From Bacillota bacterium (GTDB lineage: Bacteria; Bacillota; Clostridia; Lachnospirales; Lachnospiraceae): a DNA stretch of 58,983 bases. The stretch's first letter is position 1; each line of letters begins with the position of its first letter. The stretch covers positions 1 through 58,983 of the forward strand of contig JAEZLZ010000021.1 of NCBI GenBank assembly GCA_023415055.1. Reading direction: 5' to 3'. Positions 9,417-15,620 of the stretch are shown here, in pieces. A model generated the notes under the pieces. That model made no database searches. It worked only from the letters and a program-made list of their open reading frames with translations, and was not told where the DNA came from. Position numbers and translations under genes: made by a program.

Positions 9417-9743
9417 TCAGCTGGTTCCATCAGCCTTATCAACGGAAAAGGATGCAGGCTGATATCCGGCGGCATGCAGCTGAACTGCGGAAGTTAGGCC
9501 GTTGGCTGAGGTACCATAAAGTCCATTTATATTACCATAATAGTGACCAGCCTGAGATAAATCATTATCAAAATGAAGAGTGACTGAATCACCTGCCTTT
9601 ACCGACAGGCCGTCCAATTTCTGATAATACCCTTCAACCTGATCAGTATTTTTCTTATCGGTAATCGAATAGTAAATATCAAAATTACTCAGGTCGGAAG
9701 TTCCATTATTCACAAATGTATCATCGGTAGGAATGGGCTGCAT
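9417..9743 (-). pseudogene. C-terminal fragment of a predicted secreted protein
   Basis: 108 codons, rich in Gly, Asn, Ser and Tyr with alternating hydrophobic residues (LSNFDIYYSITDKK, AGHYYGNINGLYG), which suggests a beta-sandwich domain of an exported or surface protein. There is no signal peptide, no ribosome site before the ATG at 9743, and a stop codon lies four codons upstream in frame. The 3' side is intact with its own terminator. I infer a gene truncated at its 5' side, with the break near 9741 where a different frame on the plus strand begins. No function can be assigned. Confidence 0.5.
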
Positions 9744-9837
9744 GGCTTTATCTCATGATTATGGTCAAATTCCTGAAGAAAACTATAGTATTGAAGCGAT
9801 TCGCAAAGCCTGTGACTTTCACTTGGATATTTTGACA
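9742..9837 (+). pseudogene. unrecognised gene remnant at the left prophage edge
   Basis: A frame with normal-looking amino-acid use (SHDYGQIPEENYSIEAIRKA and on) runs rightward into the left attachment repeat. In the prophage-free arrangement, joining 9871 to 17680, it would continue across the repeat for about 25 codons before stopping at 17757. It may be the remnant of a mobile-element gene, since IS21-like end repeats follow in the right flank, but I do not recognise the protein. Confidence 0.3.
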
Positions 9838-9871
9838 ATAAAAAAATCATACTATTCGTTAAACATGTGTT
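9838..9871 (+). repeat. left attachment repeat (attL core)
   Basis: 34 bp identical to 17646-17679. It contains a seven-A run, then TCATACTATTCGTTAAACAT. It overlaps the stop codon of the leftward 92-aa phage gene. Outside it the flanks of the two copies differ, as expected for site-specific integration. Confidence 0.9.
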
Positions 9872-10148
9872 ACGTTGTATAATTGTCATTTTCTTCGATA
9901 TTGTAAAGTCTCTTAAATCGTTCATATTCAAGATCATCCTTACGGATAAATTCAAGCATATATTTATCCATAATTTCTGTATATTTATAATTAAGATAAT
10001 CAAGCAGCTGATGGTATTTTTTAGTCCGGAATGTTCCTTGCCAGTAAAACCAAGTAATAGCTTGTTCAAGTTCATGTTTTCGTGTCGCAATCCGGTCCAT
10101 TGAAAGAGTATCTATCTGTTGAAGGATAATCTTTTCAGCTCGTTTCAT
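9870..10148 (-). CDS. prophage hypothetical protein, helical
   Basis: 92 aa from the ATG at 10148 (GTGGGG upstream serves as ribosome site; a GTG 12 nt further up is possible). It is highly charged and predicted mostly helical (MKRAEKIILQQID, KYHQLLDYLNYKY, FIRKDDLEYERFKRLY), with no membrane segment or signal. The sequence ACTATTCGTT, which is also in the attachment core, occurs directly upstream at 10159-10168. It is the last leftward gene and its stop lies inside the left repeat. It resembles no integrase I know. A small DNA-binding or excision factor is a guess from position only. Confidence 0.65.
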   Translation of the reverse strand: MKRAEKIILQQIDTLSMDRIATRKHELEQAITWFYWQGTFRTKKYHQLLDYLNYKYTEIMDKYMLEFIRKDDLEYERFKRLYNIEENDNYTT

Positions 10149-10328
10149 ATAAAACCCCACTATTCGTTATATTTTACCATTTTATAACCATTGTCTATTT
10201 TTCTATAATCTGATATAATTATTTTGCGAATATTTACCAGATTTTACTATAATTCAATTTTCAAAGTACTAGAGCCGATATTACTTTAAGGACTTATTAC
10301 AATAAGTATCCAGCAGATAGCTAGCAGG

Positions 10329-10395
10329 TATCAAGCAGTTATCTGCTAAAGTCATATTATCACATTCATTAGCAGTTATCAAGCAGTTATCTGCT
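10329..10395 (+). promoter_or_regulatory. operator array upstream of first Arc-like gene
   Basis: A 19-bp direct repeat (TATCAAGCAGTTATCTGCT at 10329-10347 and 10377-10395) carries the inverted repeat AGCAG-N4-CTGCT. Partial copies of the half-site (CAGCAGATAGCTAGCAGG at about 10311-10328, AGCAGTTATC at 10371) lie beside it. It sits 44-110 bp upstream of the Arc-like gene at 10439, so autoregulation is likely. Confidence 0.7.
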
Positions 10396-10438
10396 TTATA
10401 TATATTTTCGTTATTATTAACAATTATAGGAGGTATAT

Positions 10439-10624
10439 ATGGGTAAAAACTTACAAAAACAATATCCATTCAGAACAGATGAAATATTTATTAAAAAACT
10501 TGATTACATAGCAAAATACAATTCAAGAAATAGAAATGATCAAATAGAATTTTTAATTAAAGAATGTATTAGGAATTTTGAAAAGGAAATTGGAACAATC
10601 GATATAACTCATACAGAAAAATAA
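10439..10624 (+). CDS. Arc-like ribbon-helix-helix regulator
   Basis: 61 aa with a strong ribosome site (AGGAGG, 6 nt upstream). The pattern YPFRTDEIFIKKLDYIAKYN, then SRNRNDQIEFLIKECIRNFE fits the ribbon-helix-helix fold of Arc-type repressors: a short beta strand, helix A, the RSRN-type turn and helix B. It is encoded opposite to the structural genes and preceded by a repeat array that may be its operator. A hairpin terminator follows directly. I infer a repressor or copy-control protein of the prophage. Confidence 0.75.
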   Translation: MGKNLQKQYPFRTDEIFIKKLDYIAKYNSRNRNDQIEFLIKECIRNFEKEIGTIDITHTEK

Positions 10625-10625
10625 A

Positions 10626-10657
10626 AAAGGGCAGTAGCAGCTAAGCTATTGCCCTTT
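10626..10657. terminator. bidirectional intrinsic terminator, copy 1
   Basis: AAAGGGCA pairs with TGCCCTTT, with inner TAGC/GCTA. On the minus strand it is followed by TTTTTT and would end transcription of a rightward-placed leftward unit. On the plus strand it ends the Arc-like gene. A near-identical hairpin follows the other Arc-like gene at 11534-11561. Confidence 0.8.
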
Positions 10658-10663
10658 AAATTA

Positions 10664-10852
10664 TTAATTTGATATTATTCTAATGTCCATCCAACCTTTT
10701 CTTTTAATGCCTATGTTAACTATCTGCATTGACAATAAATCCTTTGGAATTCTTTCTTTACATCCTTTATATAAATCTATAAAATAATCACCACTCGATT
10801 TATAAATAATAATATTTTCAAATGTCAAATTTACTAATTCTTTGATTATCAT
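10664..10852 (-). CDS. prophage small hypothetical protein
   Basis: 62 aa with ribosome site AAAGGAGAATGACAAT. Mixed alpha/beta composition (MIIKELVNLTFENIIIYKSS, DLYKGCKERIPKD, KGWMDIRIISN), no membrane segment. It follows the 87-aa gene at 10911 in the same direction, with a folded 58-bp spacer between them, and the terminator at 10626 directly follows. The two probably form a short unit. Function unknown; it is similar in size to phage accessory proteins controlling host or copy number. Confidence 0.65.
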   Translation of the reverse strand: MIIKELVNLTFENIIIYKSSGDYFIDLYKGCKERIPKDLLSMQIVNIGIKRKGWMDIRIISN

Positions 10853-10874
10853 ATTGTCATTCTCCTTTAATATA

Positions 10875-10907
10875 TTCCGGTTTTAAAGGTTAACCGGAAA
10901 CCTTTAA
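10875..10907 (-). other. overlapping stem-loops, possible pseudoknot
   Basis: TTCCGGTT (10875-10882) can pair with AACCGGAA (10892-10899), and TTAAAGGTT (10883-10891) can pair with AACCTTTAA (10899-10907). Because the second stem uses the loop of the first, the two are either alternatives or an H-type pseudoknot. In the leftward message they lie just after the 87-aa gene and upstream of the 62-aa gene. Confidence 0.45.
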
Positions 10908-10910
10908 TCA

Positions 10911-11174
10911 TTACTCTCTATAACCTAATTTAACAAGTTCTTTATATTCATTCTGCCATTCATCTTCTTTTTTTTCATCCCATTCTTTCCATGATGTTCT
11001 ATCATCAGTTAAGAGCCTATATGTATAAACCACTGCATCATATCTTTCAATTGCCATTTCATGTTTATGCTGAGACTGTAATTTTTTACTGTTCACCATA
11101 TCATAATGTGTTAATGCTATCATGTAAAGACGACTCATTCTTTCAGTAAATATTTTCATTTCATTACTACTCAT
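10911..11174 (-). CDS. prophage hypothetical protein, charged helical
   Basis: 87 aa with a strong ribosome site (GGAGGTAGAAAGAT). Mostly helical and charged; the C-terminal third is rich in Trp, Glu and Lys (SWKEWDEKKEDEWQNEY). No signal or membrane segment. Its promoter must lie in the 11175-11343 spacer, which is full of TACGTA operators shared with the divergent Arc-like gene, so the two are probably controlled together. I do not recognise a family. Confidence 0.65.
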   Translation of the reverse strand: MSSNEMKIFTERMSRLYMIALTHYDMVNSKKLQSQHKHEMAIERYDAVVYTYRLLTDDRTSWKEWDEKKEDEWQNEYKELVKLGYRE

Positions 11175-11227
11175 ATCTTTCTACCTCCATTTTATTTATT
11201 TTCTGTTCCTTATGATATTATTATAAT

Positions 11228-11306
11228 ATATACGTACGTATATTTCAATATGCGAAATAAACAAATATACGTACGTTTATTTGTGAATTATGTATATATG
11301 TACGTA
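11228..11306. promoter_or_regulatory. TACGTA operator array between divergent genes
   Basis: Three copies of a TACGTA-centred palindrome lie in the 169-bp divergent spacer: TACGTACGTA at 11231-11240, TACGTACGT at 11268-11276, and TACGTA at 11301-11306, each within ATAT-rich arms. Centre spacing is about 30-37 bp, close to whole helical turns. Likely binding sites for the Arc-like protein encoded at 11344, giving control of both directions. Confidence 0.7.
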
Positions 11307-11343
11307 TATGATTTTATGATATAATCTCCTTGGAGGTGATTAC

Positions 11344-11526
11344 ATGTCAACATCAGAAAGTCAAATTAAAGCTACAATGAAATATGCAAAGGAAAATCTG
11401 AAACGAGTACCACTTGACATTAAAAAGGAAGAGTACGAAAAATACCGTATTTTTGCAGAGTCAAAAGGTATGAGCATGAGAGGCTTTATCATCGAAGCAA
11501 TGGAAGAAAAAATTTCTAGGTCCTAA
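11344..11526 (+). CDS. Arc-like ribbon-helix-helix regulator
   Basis: 60 aa with ribosome site TTGGAGGTGATTAC. The sequence RVPLDIKKEEYEKYRIFAES, then KGMSMRGFIIEAMEEKI is typical of plasmid and phage ribbon-helix-helix repressors: beta strand, helix A, a GMSMRGFI-type turn and helix B. It is preceded by the TACGTA array and followed by a terminator nearly identical to that behind the other Arc-like gene. I infer the main lysogenic-type or copy-number repressor of the prophage. Confidence 0.8.
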   Translation: MSTSESQIKATMKYAKENLKRVPLDIKKEEYEKYRIFAESKGMSMRGFIIEAMEEKISRS

Positions 11527-11533
11527 ATAGAAG

Positions 11534-11561
11534 AGGGCAGTAGCAGATAAGCTATTGCCCT
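11534..11561 (+). terminator. intrinsic terminator, copy 2
   Basis: AGGGCA pairs with TGCCCT, with inner TAGC/GCTA, followed by TTTAAAAA. About 30 bp are almost identical to the hairpin at 10626-10657, which points to duplication of a regulator-terminator cassette. It ends the Arc-like gene at 11344. Confidence 0.75.
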
Positions 11562-11598
11562 TTAAAAATCTTAAAACCATTTTTTATGTTGTGATCGT

Positions 11599-11715
11599 CC
11601 CCGGATAGGGCTTTCCCTCATAAGCAAAAAGCATAATTTAATTCGTGCTTCAGCAAAATGCGCATCACCACAAACTAAATTATACTTTTTATCTCGGCGA
11701 AAGCCCTATCCGGGG
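11599..11715. other. long imperfect hairpin; candidate packaging signal or complementary-strand origin
   Basis: A perfect 17-bp arm pair (11599-11615 with 11699-11715, arm CCCCGGATAGGGCTTTC) closes a 117-nt structure. Inside, an AAAAAGcATAATTTA segment can pair again with TAAATTATaCTTTTT, and an ATGCGCAT palindrome lies near the tip. No gene overlaps it. It is GC-rich at the base, unlike its AT-rich surroundings. In filamentous phages the non-coding hairpins carry the packaging signal and complementary-strand start; this is the best candidate for either here. Confidence 0.6.
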
Positions 11716-11787
11716 CCCTTGTCTTTCTTTCTAGTCAACACGTAACTTACTTTAGTAAAATTTTTCATTTTAAAACCTTAATAGATA

Positions 11788-11952
11788 TTATCCATCTAAT
11801 ATTTCACTTTCTATCATATGATACATACGCTCCAATGCTTCGTCATACATGCGATCTGCAATCTCATAAGCAGCATCTAACTCCATATCCGGTATAATCA
11901 TTAAATATGACATTGCCTTAGTTATAAAATAAAATCTTACAGTTTCATTCAT
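11788..11952 (-). CDS. prophage tiny ORF downstream of rep (54 aa)
   Basis: ATG at 11952 with ribosome site TATTGGAGGGTTAATT. 54 aa, helical and acidic (PDMELDAAYEIADRMYDEAL), no membrane segment. It is the last of three very short leftward genes behind rep, each with its own good ribosome site and only 9-18 bp apart, so they look like a translated cluster. No family recognised. Confidence 0.55.
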   Translation of the reverse strand: MNETVRFYFITKAMSYLMIIPDMELDAAYEIADRMYDEALERMYHMIESEILDG

Positions 11953-11970
11953 AATTAACCCTCCAATAAA

Positions 11971-12105
11971 TCATCTAATATCATTGATAATTTGCTTTCT
12001 AATCTGCTTTAATTTCTTCTGATAAAAGATATTACCCAAAAGCTTATCTATCTGATATTCTGGAATATTATAATGCTTTAAAATTAACACCAATATAGTT
12101 TTCAT
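11971..12105 (-). CDS. prophage tiny ORF downstream of rep (44 aa)
   Basis: ATG at 12105 with ribosome site AAGGGGATAAT. 44 aa, basic and hydrophobic (MKTILVLILKHYNIPEYQID, then KKLKQIRKQIINDIR). The N-terminal residues are hydrophobic but too short for a clear membrane helix. Middle member of the three-gene cluster behind rep. Function unknown. Confidence 0.5.
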   Translation of the reverse strand: MKTILVLILKHYNIPEYQIDKLLGNIFYQKKLKQIRKQIINDIR

Positions 12106-12114
12106 ATTATCCCC

Positions 12115-12273
12115 TTAATTTGCTTCATAAAATGGTAAATCTGAAAATATATCTTCATAGTAAAAATCATTCTGATATCTAATAATCTTAAATCTACGAC
12201 GATCTATAAATTGCTTTGTTCTATACTTTAACATAAAATACTTATATCTTGAAATATTACACTTTAAATTCAT
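12115..12273 (-). CDS. prophage tiny ORF overlapping the rep stop (52 aa)
   Basis: ATG at 12273 overlaps the rep stop codon (TAATG), with GGGAGGTTTA as ribosome site inside the end of rep, so it is probably translationally coupled to rep. 52 aa: an aromatic and strongly basic first half (SRYKYFMLKYRTKQFIDRRR) and an acidic end. A nucleic-acid-binding helper is plausible from the charge, but I recognise no family. Confidence 0.55.
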   Translation of the reverse strand: MNLKCNISRYKYFMLKYRTKQFIDRRRFKIIRYQNDFYYEDIFSDLPFYEAN

Positions 12274-13295
12274 TAAACCTCCCATGGAAATTCAGCTTGA
12301 TTATATTCTTCAATACTGATAAATTCCGTATCCTTTCTACTAAAATATTCTTCTCTACTATATTCCACATGACTATAGTCCTGCTTAAATACCCATACCT
12401 CATGTATTCGCCTTAGAAAGGCTTTGCGTGTCTCCTCTGATACTTTGCTATTCTCACCGTTATAAACGTTCTCCAAAGGTTCATTCGATGTGATATAAAC
12501 CGTTGTATAACATGCTTGTCTATTTGCGTATCGGCATGGCAGCTTTAAAGGAAAACGATCAAGCCAATGCAGCATATCAGTAACAAGTGTTAGCGTATGT
12601 CTCCAATCATCCAGAAGTAGGACCGGTTCACAATTATAACTATCAAATGGATGATGCCAATCATCGACCTTGTAAACATTATCGTAACCATGCGATCTCA
12701 ATATGTATGTAGTTTTTCCACATGAAGAAGGAGAGAAGCAGTATATAACTTTTAGATCACGTTCTTCACTACGATATTTTTCTGATAAATACGTTAACCT
12801 CATGCGATCTATTCTTGTAAGGTCTACATTCCCCTCGAATTGCTCCATGATCTCGTAATTATTCATTCCCTGCTTTATCATGTCATACTGTTCAGTTATA
12901 TCCGATCTATAACCTGGTCTTTCAAATGGTACTTGACCAAATTCCTCAAATGTTTCTGGAAGATTAGTTTCTTTCTTTTTATCTTTTTCCCATTTTCCTG
13001 ACTTAGTTATATAATCTCGATTATCTTGACTAGTGCCTTTTATTGCACCCTCAATATGAGCAGTAGGAAACCGATTTTTAATTACTGAAAATCTTACTAC
13101 ATCATTAAAAGCTATAAATAAATGTGTATGGTATGTCATTGTTTTACCTCCGATTTCATCACACATACACCAATAAATTATACTTTTAAATTTTTCCATC
13201 ATGGATTTAATTGCATCATGATTTATACCGTGTTCAGCAGGATTTTCAAATGTTAATTGATATTTTCTAGCTTTGGTATCTTTTGTTTCATCCAT
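12273..13295 (-). CDS. rep: CRESS-type replication initiator (HUH endonuclease + SF3 helicase)
   Basis: 340 aa from the ATG at 13295 (TTGGAGAGTGATAAC upstream). The N-terminal HUH domain has motif I RKYQLTFENP (about 10-19), motif II YHTHLFIAF with the His pair at 56 and 58, and motif III DYITKSGKW with the catalytic-type YxxK at 95-98. The C-terminal half is a superfamily 3 helicase: Walker A FSPSSCGKT (about 187-195, with Ser in place of the first Gly), Walker B PVLLLDDW (about 224-231) and the motif-C-like TVYITSNEPL. This two-domain order and length are those of circovirus/geminivirus Reps and of bacterial pCRESS plasmids, not of the Ff gpII type. It should nick the origin hairpin 140-170 bp upstream and unwind DNA for rolling-circle replication. 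Confidence 0.9.
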   Translation of the reverse strand: MDETKDTKARKYQLTFENPAEHGINHDAIKSMMEKFKSIIYWCMCDEIGGKTMTYHTHLFIAFNDVVRFSVIKNRFPTAHIEGAIKGTSQDNRDYITKSGKWEKDKKKETNLPETFEEFGQVPFERPGYRSDITEQYDMIKQGMNNYEIMEQFEGNVDLTRIDRMRLTYLSEKYRSEERDLKVIYCFSPSSCGKTTYILRSHGYDNVYKVDDWHHPFDSYNCEPVLLLDDWRHTLTLVTDMLHWLDRFPLKLPCRYANRQACYTTVYITSNEPLENVYNGENSKVSEETRKAFLRRIHEVWVFKQDYSHVEYSREEYFSRKDTEFISIEEYNQAEFPWEV

Positions 13296-13318
13296 GTTAT
13301 CACTCTCCAATATGTAAA

Positions 13319-13437
13319 ATGTCTCAGAGGTTGCAATGTCTCACCAAATGTCTCACCCCTTTTGAGACATTTTTACGTTATTCAAATACTGATAATTAAA
13401 GGATTTCTTTTAATATGTCTCAAATCTCAGAGGTTGC
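13319..13437. repeat. Rep iterons beside the origin
   Basis: ATGTCTCA occurs at 13319, 13336, 13348 and 13415, and inverted (TGAGACAT) at 13363-13370. A 13-bp direct repeat, TCTCAGAGGTTGC, is at 13322-13334 and 13425-13437, the second copy running into the left arm of the origin hairpin. Such arrays are the usual Rep binding sites of CRESS-type origins. Confidence 0.75.
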
Positions 13438-13463
13438 CTAAGGTAATACTAGCCTTAGGCAAC
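13433..13463 (-). other. rolling-circle origin hairpin with CRESS nonanucleotide
   Basis: A perfect 11-bp stem (13433-13443 with 13453-13463) encloses a 9-nt loop. On the minus strand, the sense strand of rep and the structural genes, the apex reads CTAGTATTACC and so contains TAGTATTAC, the nonanucleotide nicked by Rep in circoviruses and nanoviruses (between the seventh and eighth bases). It lies between rep and the pVI-like gene and next to iterons. Confidence 0.85.
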
Positions 13464-13497
13464 TTCTAAAAGCATATAAATGGTGCTATAGCTACCC

Positions 13498-13527
13498 ACT
13501 CGACCCCTATTAGACATCGGGTCGAGT
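13498..13527. other. second stem-loop near the origin
   Basis: ACTCGACCC (13498-13506) pairs perfectly with GGGTCGAGT (13519-13527) around a 12-nt loop. It lies 34 bp from the origin hairpin. It could be an accessory origin element or part of a packaging structure; no T-run follows on either strand. Confidence 0.55.
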
Positions 13528-13534
13528 AGAAGAG

Positions 13535-13570
13535 AAGCTGCCGGCGATGCAATGCATCATCCGGCAGCTT
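13535..13570 (-). terminator. strong hairpin after the structural operon
   Basis: AAGCTGCCGG pairs with CCGGCAGCTT (13535-13544 with 13561-13570), with a further GATG/CATC inner pairing. It directly follows the stop of the pVI-like gene at 13576. The T-run is poor (CTTCTCTT), so it may slow rather than fully stop transcription into rep. Confidence 0.6.
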
Positions 13571-13575
13571 TCTTC

Positions 13576-13851
13576 TTACTTAATATCAATTATTGGTATC
13601 TTCTTGATTACCCACATTATGAAACTATAAATATGATCAAAATTAAGTACTGCTATTACTAGAGGAATTAATATCTTAACCATATCAAAGTCTATAAATA
13701 AAGCAACCAATGATACAGCGTCATACATATATCCGAATACTATATCAACAGCTTCTATGACCCTTGGATGAATATCTGGAAGTACTCCGAGTAAAACCAT
13801 GATCACATCAAATAACATTTTGCCTAGTCTAATTGCCCACTCAACAATCAT
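13576..13851 (-). CDS. pVI-like minor coat / membrane protein
   Basis: 91 aa with two or three hydrophobic segments (LFDVIMVLLGVL; FGYMYDAVSLVALFID; ILIPLVIAVLNF with SFIMWVIKKI) and a basic C-terminal end. Its ATG overlaps the stop of the pIII-like gene (ATGA), with GGAGG just upstream, so the two are translationally coupled. In filamentous phages a multi-span protein encoded directly behind the adsorption protein (pIII then pVI) caps the same particle end. I assign it by position and topology, not by sequence similarity. Confidence 0.65.
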   Translation of the reverse strand: MIVEWAIRLGKMLFDVIMVLLGVLPDIHPRVIEAVDIVFGYMYDAVSLVALFIDFDMVKILIPLVIAVLNFDHIYSFIMWVIKKIPIIDIK

Positions 13852-15422
13852 GACGGACTAATACCTCCTTTCATCATTTCGTCACCTTTCTTTATGCAAA
13901 GACTGATAAATCCTATAATCATTATAAAATCAGTAAAATACATATATACCGTGTAAATCTCGGCATAATCTGATTTATGTATTTCCTGAGTAAGATTATA
14001 ATAGCAGCCATCATAAAATTTATATCCGAATATCTCCATCTTGGGTATATGTAAGATACAATCAGTGACATCCAGTTCAGACACTTCCATTAAGAACCGA
14101 ATTACAAGAGTAAGAGGATAGGTTAGTAATCCTGCTTGTTCATCCATTTTTTCTTGAATAGAGTCTATCAATTCAGTAACTACAACCTTATCCGGAACAA
14201 ACAACCACTTTGCAAATGTTTTTAAAGGATTAAGAATAACATCATACCATTCGTTTGCTGTATCAATTGGATTATCAACAGCAGTTGTATCCGTTAGATC
14301 AATAGAAATAACATCAGTTCCAACCTTTTCGGCTGCAATATCTGCCGTATCTATTGCCCTAGCAATCGCATCTGTATTCGTACTTTCTGCCACGTTATCA
14401 ATATTTAATAGATTTTTTAGAGTATCTTCCAAATACGGATTTACACCTATTACAACACTATTAGTTATATCAGTTTCATAAGCTCCTGCATCTATTGTAT
14501 AATTTATTATACCGCTTTTAAAAGTCCAAAGAGTTTGACCATTGTATATATATGGCATATCTGTATTTGTTAGTATAAGGCTTGTTCCGTAAGAATTCTG
14601 TAAATCACTTAACAAATAATTTTGTACCGCTTTCTTTGTACTTATATTAGCACCCCACTGTGTAGCAGTATATTCATATAAAGTAGGTGTGCTCTTGTTA
14701 TATTGATATGTTATATAATATACATCACTTCCTCTAGTATCTACTTGTATTAAATTATTTTCTGGATATGCAACAAATTGTATAGGTGTCATTGAACCAC
14801 ATAATTTAATATTATCAGATGATGTATTATATATATCTCTCGTTACTACAATGTATTTATATCCATATAATTTTGTTGGTATAGGAATTGTTAAATTTAA
14901 TGATGCCATATATTCCTCAACTAGATTAACAATACCTTTATTAACCGTTCCAGCTATAAGATTTGTATATTTATAATATGCCTTTATACCATCTTGAATA
15001 GCTTCTATGACTGATTGATTAAGCGTCATATAAAAACCTATTGTTGATCTTATTGCATACTTAAAAAGAGAAGATACACCGTTTACAAATGTATTATTCA
15101 TTAACTTTGTAGTATCCTCTGTATCATAAGCAGCATTTTTAATATTATTCCACCAAATTGCTACATCAGAATTAGTATTTGCCCTAGTAGTGAAAAAATC
15201 AGCCATATACTTTGTAAATGCATCTTTATCTGTTATATTAAGCTTTATACCATTATGGCTTGCTACCATGGTTACAGCAGTTAAAATAAGTGCACCAACA
15301 GTAACAGCACCGGCGACAACTACCGCCGATGCTTCCGCTTTTTTATATGATGCAGTTGTACCGATAAATAAAATAGATATTATCAGTAATATAGACATTA
15401 TAGCTTTCTTTGATTTATACAT
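13848..15422 (-). CDS. pIII-like adsorption / minor coat protein
   Basis: 524 aa from the ATG at 15422 (GGAAAGGGGCGAAAG upstream; an earlier in-frame start lacks a ribosome site). A signal-type N-terminus (KKAIMSILLIISILFIGTTA) is followed by another hydrophobic stretch near residues 30-50. A long extracellular part rich in Asn, Thr and Tyr follows. A single C-terminal anchor lies near residues 490-512 (FTDFIMIIGFISLCI), followed by a Lys-rich tail. This topology and the place between small coat proteins and the pVI-like gene match inovirus pIII, which binds the host receptor and helps release the particle. No sequence similarity to known pIII was expected or seen. Confidence 0.7.
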   Translation of the reverse strand: MYKSKKAIMSILLIISILFIGTTASYKKAEASAVVVAGAVTVGALILTAVTMVASHNGIKLNITDKDAFTKYMADFFTTRANTNSDVAIWWNNIKNAAYDTEDTTKLMNNTFVNGVSSLFKYAIRSTIGFYMTLNQSVIEAIQDGIKAYYKYTNLIAGTVNKGIVNLVEEYMASLNLTIPIPTKLYGYKYIVVTRDIYNTSSDNIKLCGSMTPIQFVAYPENNLIQVDTRGSDVYYITYQYNKSTPTLYEYTATQWGANISTKKAVQNYLLSDLQNSYGTSLILTNTDMPYIYNGQTLWTFKSGIINYTIDAGAYETDITNSVVIGVNPYLEDTLKNLLNIDNVAESTNTDAIARAIDTADIAAEKVGTDVISIDLTDTTAVDNPIDTANEWYDVILNPLKTFAKWLFVPDKVVVTELIDSIQEKMDEQAGLLTYPLTLVIRFLMEVSELDVTDCILHIPKMEIFGYKFYDGCYYNLTQEIHKSDYAEIYTVYMYFTDFIMIIGFISLCIKKGDEMMKGGISPS

Positions 15423-15612
15423 TCTTTCGCCCCTTTCCAAATTGTATAAAGGATAAAAAGATCAGAATTGAACCGGCTATAATACATAATGCACGGCATG
15501 TATAATTTATTTCGTCAAGTTTTGTTACCACATCATCCAGAGTAGCAGCATAAGCAAGAGCAGGAGATGATAGCAGTAGTAATATTAATGATATCATGAC
15601 TATATTTTTCAT
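15415..15612 (-). CDS. small membrane protein, putative minor coat protein
   Basis: 65 aa from the ATG at 15612, chosen because GAGGTG lies 7 nt upstream. N-terminal signal-like segment (IVMISLILLLLSSPALAYA), a short polar stretch, then a membrane segment (LCIIAGSILIFLSFIQF) and a basic end (GKGRKNV). This is a small-coat-protein layout like that of the major coat protein but shorter. It overlaps the start of the pIII-like gene by 8 nt. Likely a pVII/pIX-type tip protein, by position. Confidence 0.7.
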   Translation of the reverse strand: MKNIVMISLILLLLSSPALAYAATLDDVVTKLDEINYTCRALCIIAGSILIFLSFIQFGKGRKNV

Positions 15613-15620
15613 GCAGCACC

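Noticed and set aside
9838..9871. dif site for XerCD
   Set aside because: I could not align the repeat convincingly with the known Firmicutes dif consensus; left as an unclassified attachment core.
9710..10090. 126-codon leftward frame over the left prophage edge
   Set aside because: It crosses the attachment repeat and lies in a different frame from the better supported 92-aa gene with ribosome site; likely chance.
10321..10395. CRISPR-like repeats
   Set aside because: Only two exact 19-bp copies 48 bp apart with internal symmetry, directly upstream of an Arc-like gene; operator array is the better reading. No cas gene in the window.
10439..10624. Antitoxin of a toxin-antitoxin pair
   Set aside because: Arc-like antitoxins are usually followed by a toxin gene in the same direction; here a terminator follows directly, and the neighbour is convergent.
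13257..13469. Rightward frame across the rep start and origin
   Set aside because: It is antisense to rep and crosses the iterons and origin hairpin; no ribosome site or family pattern.
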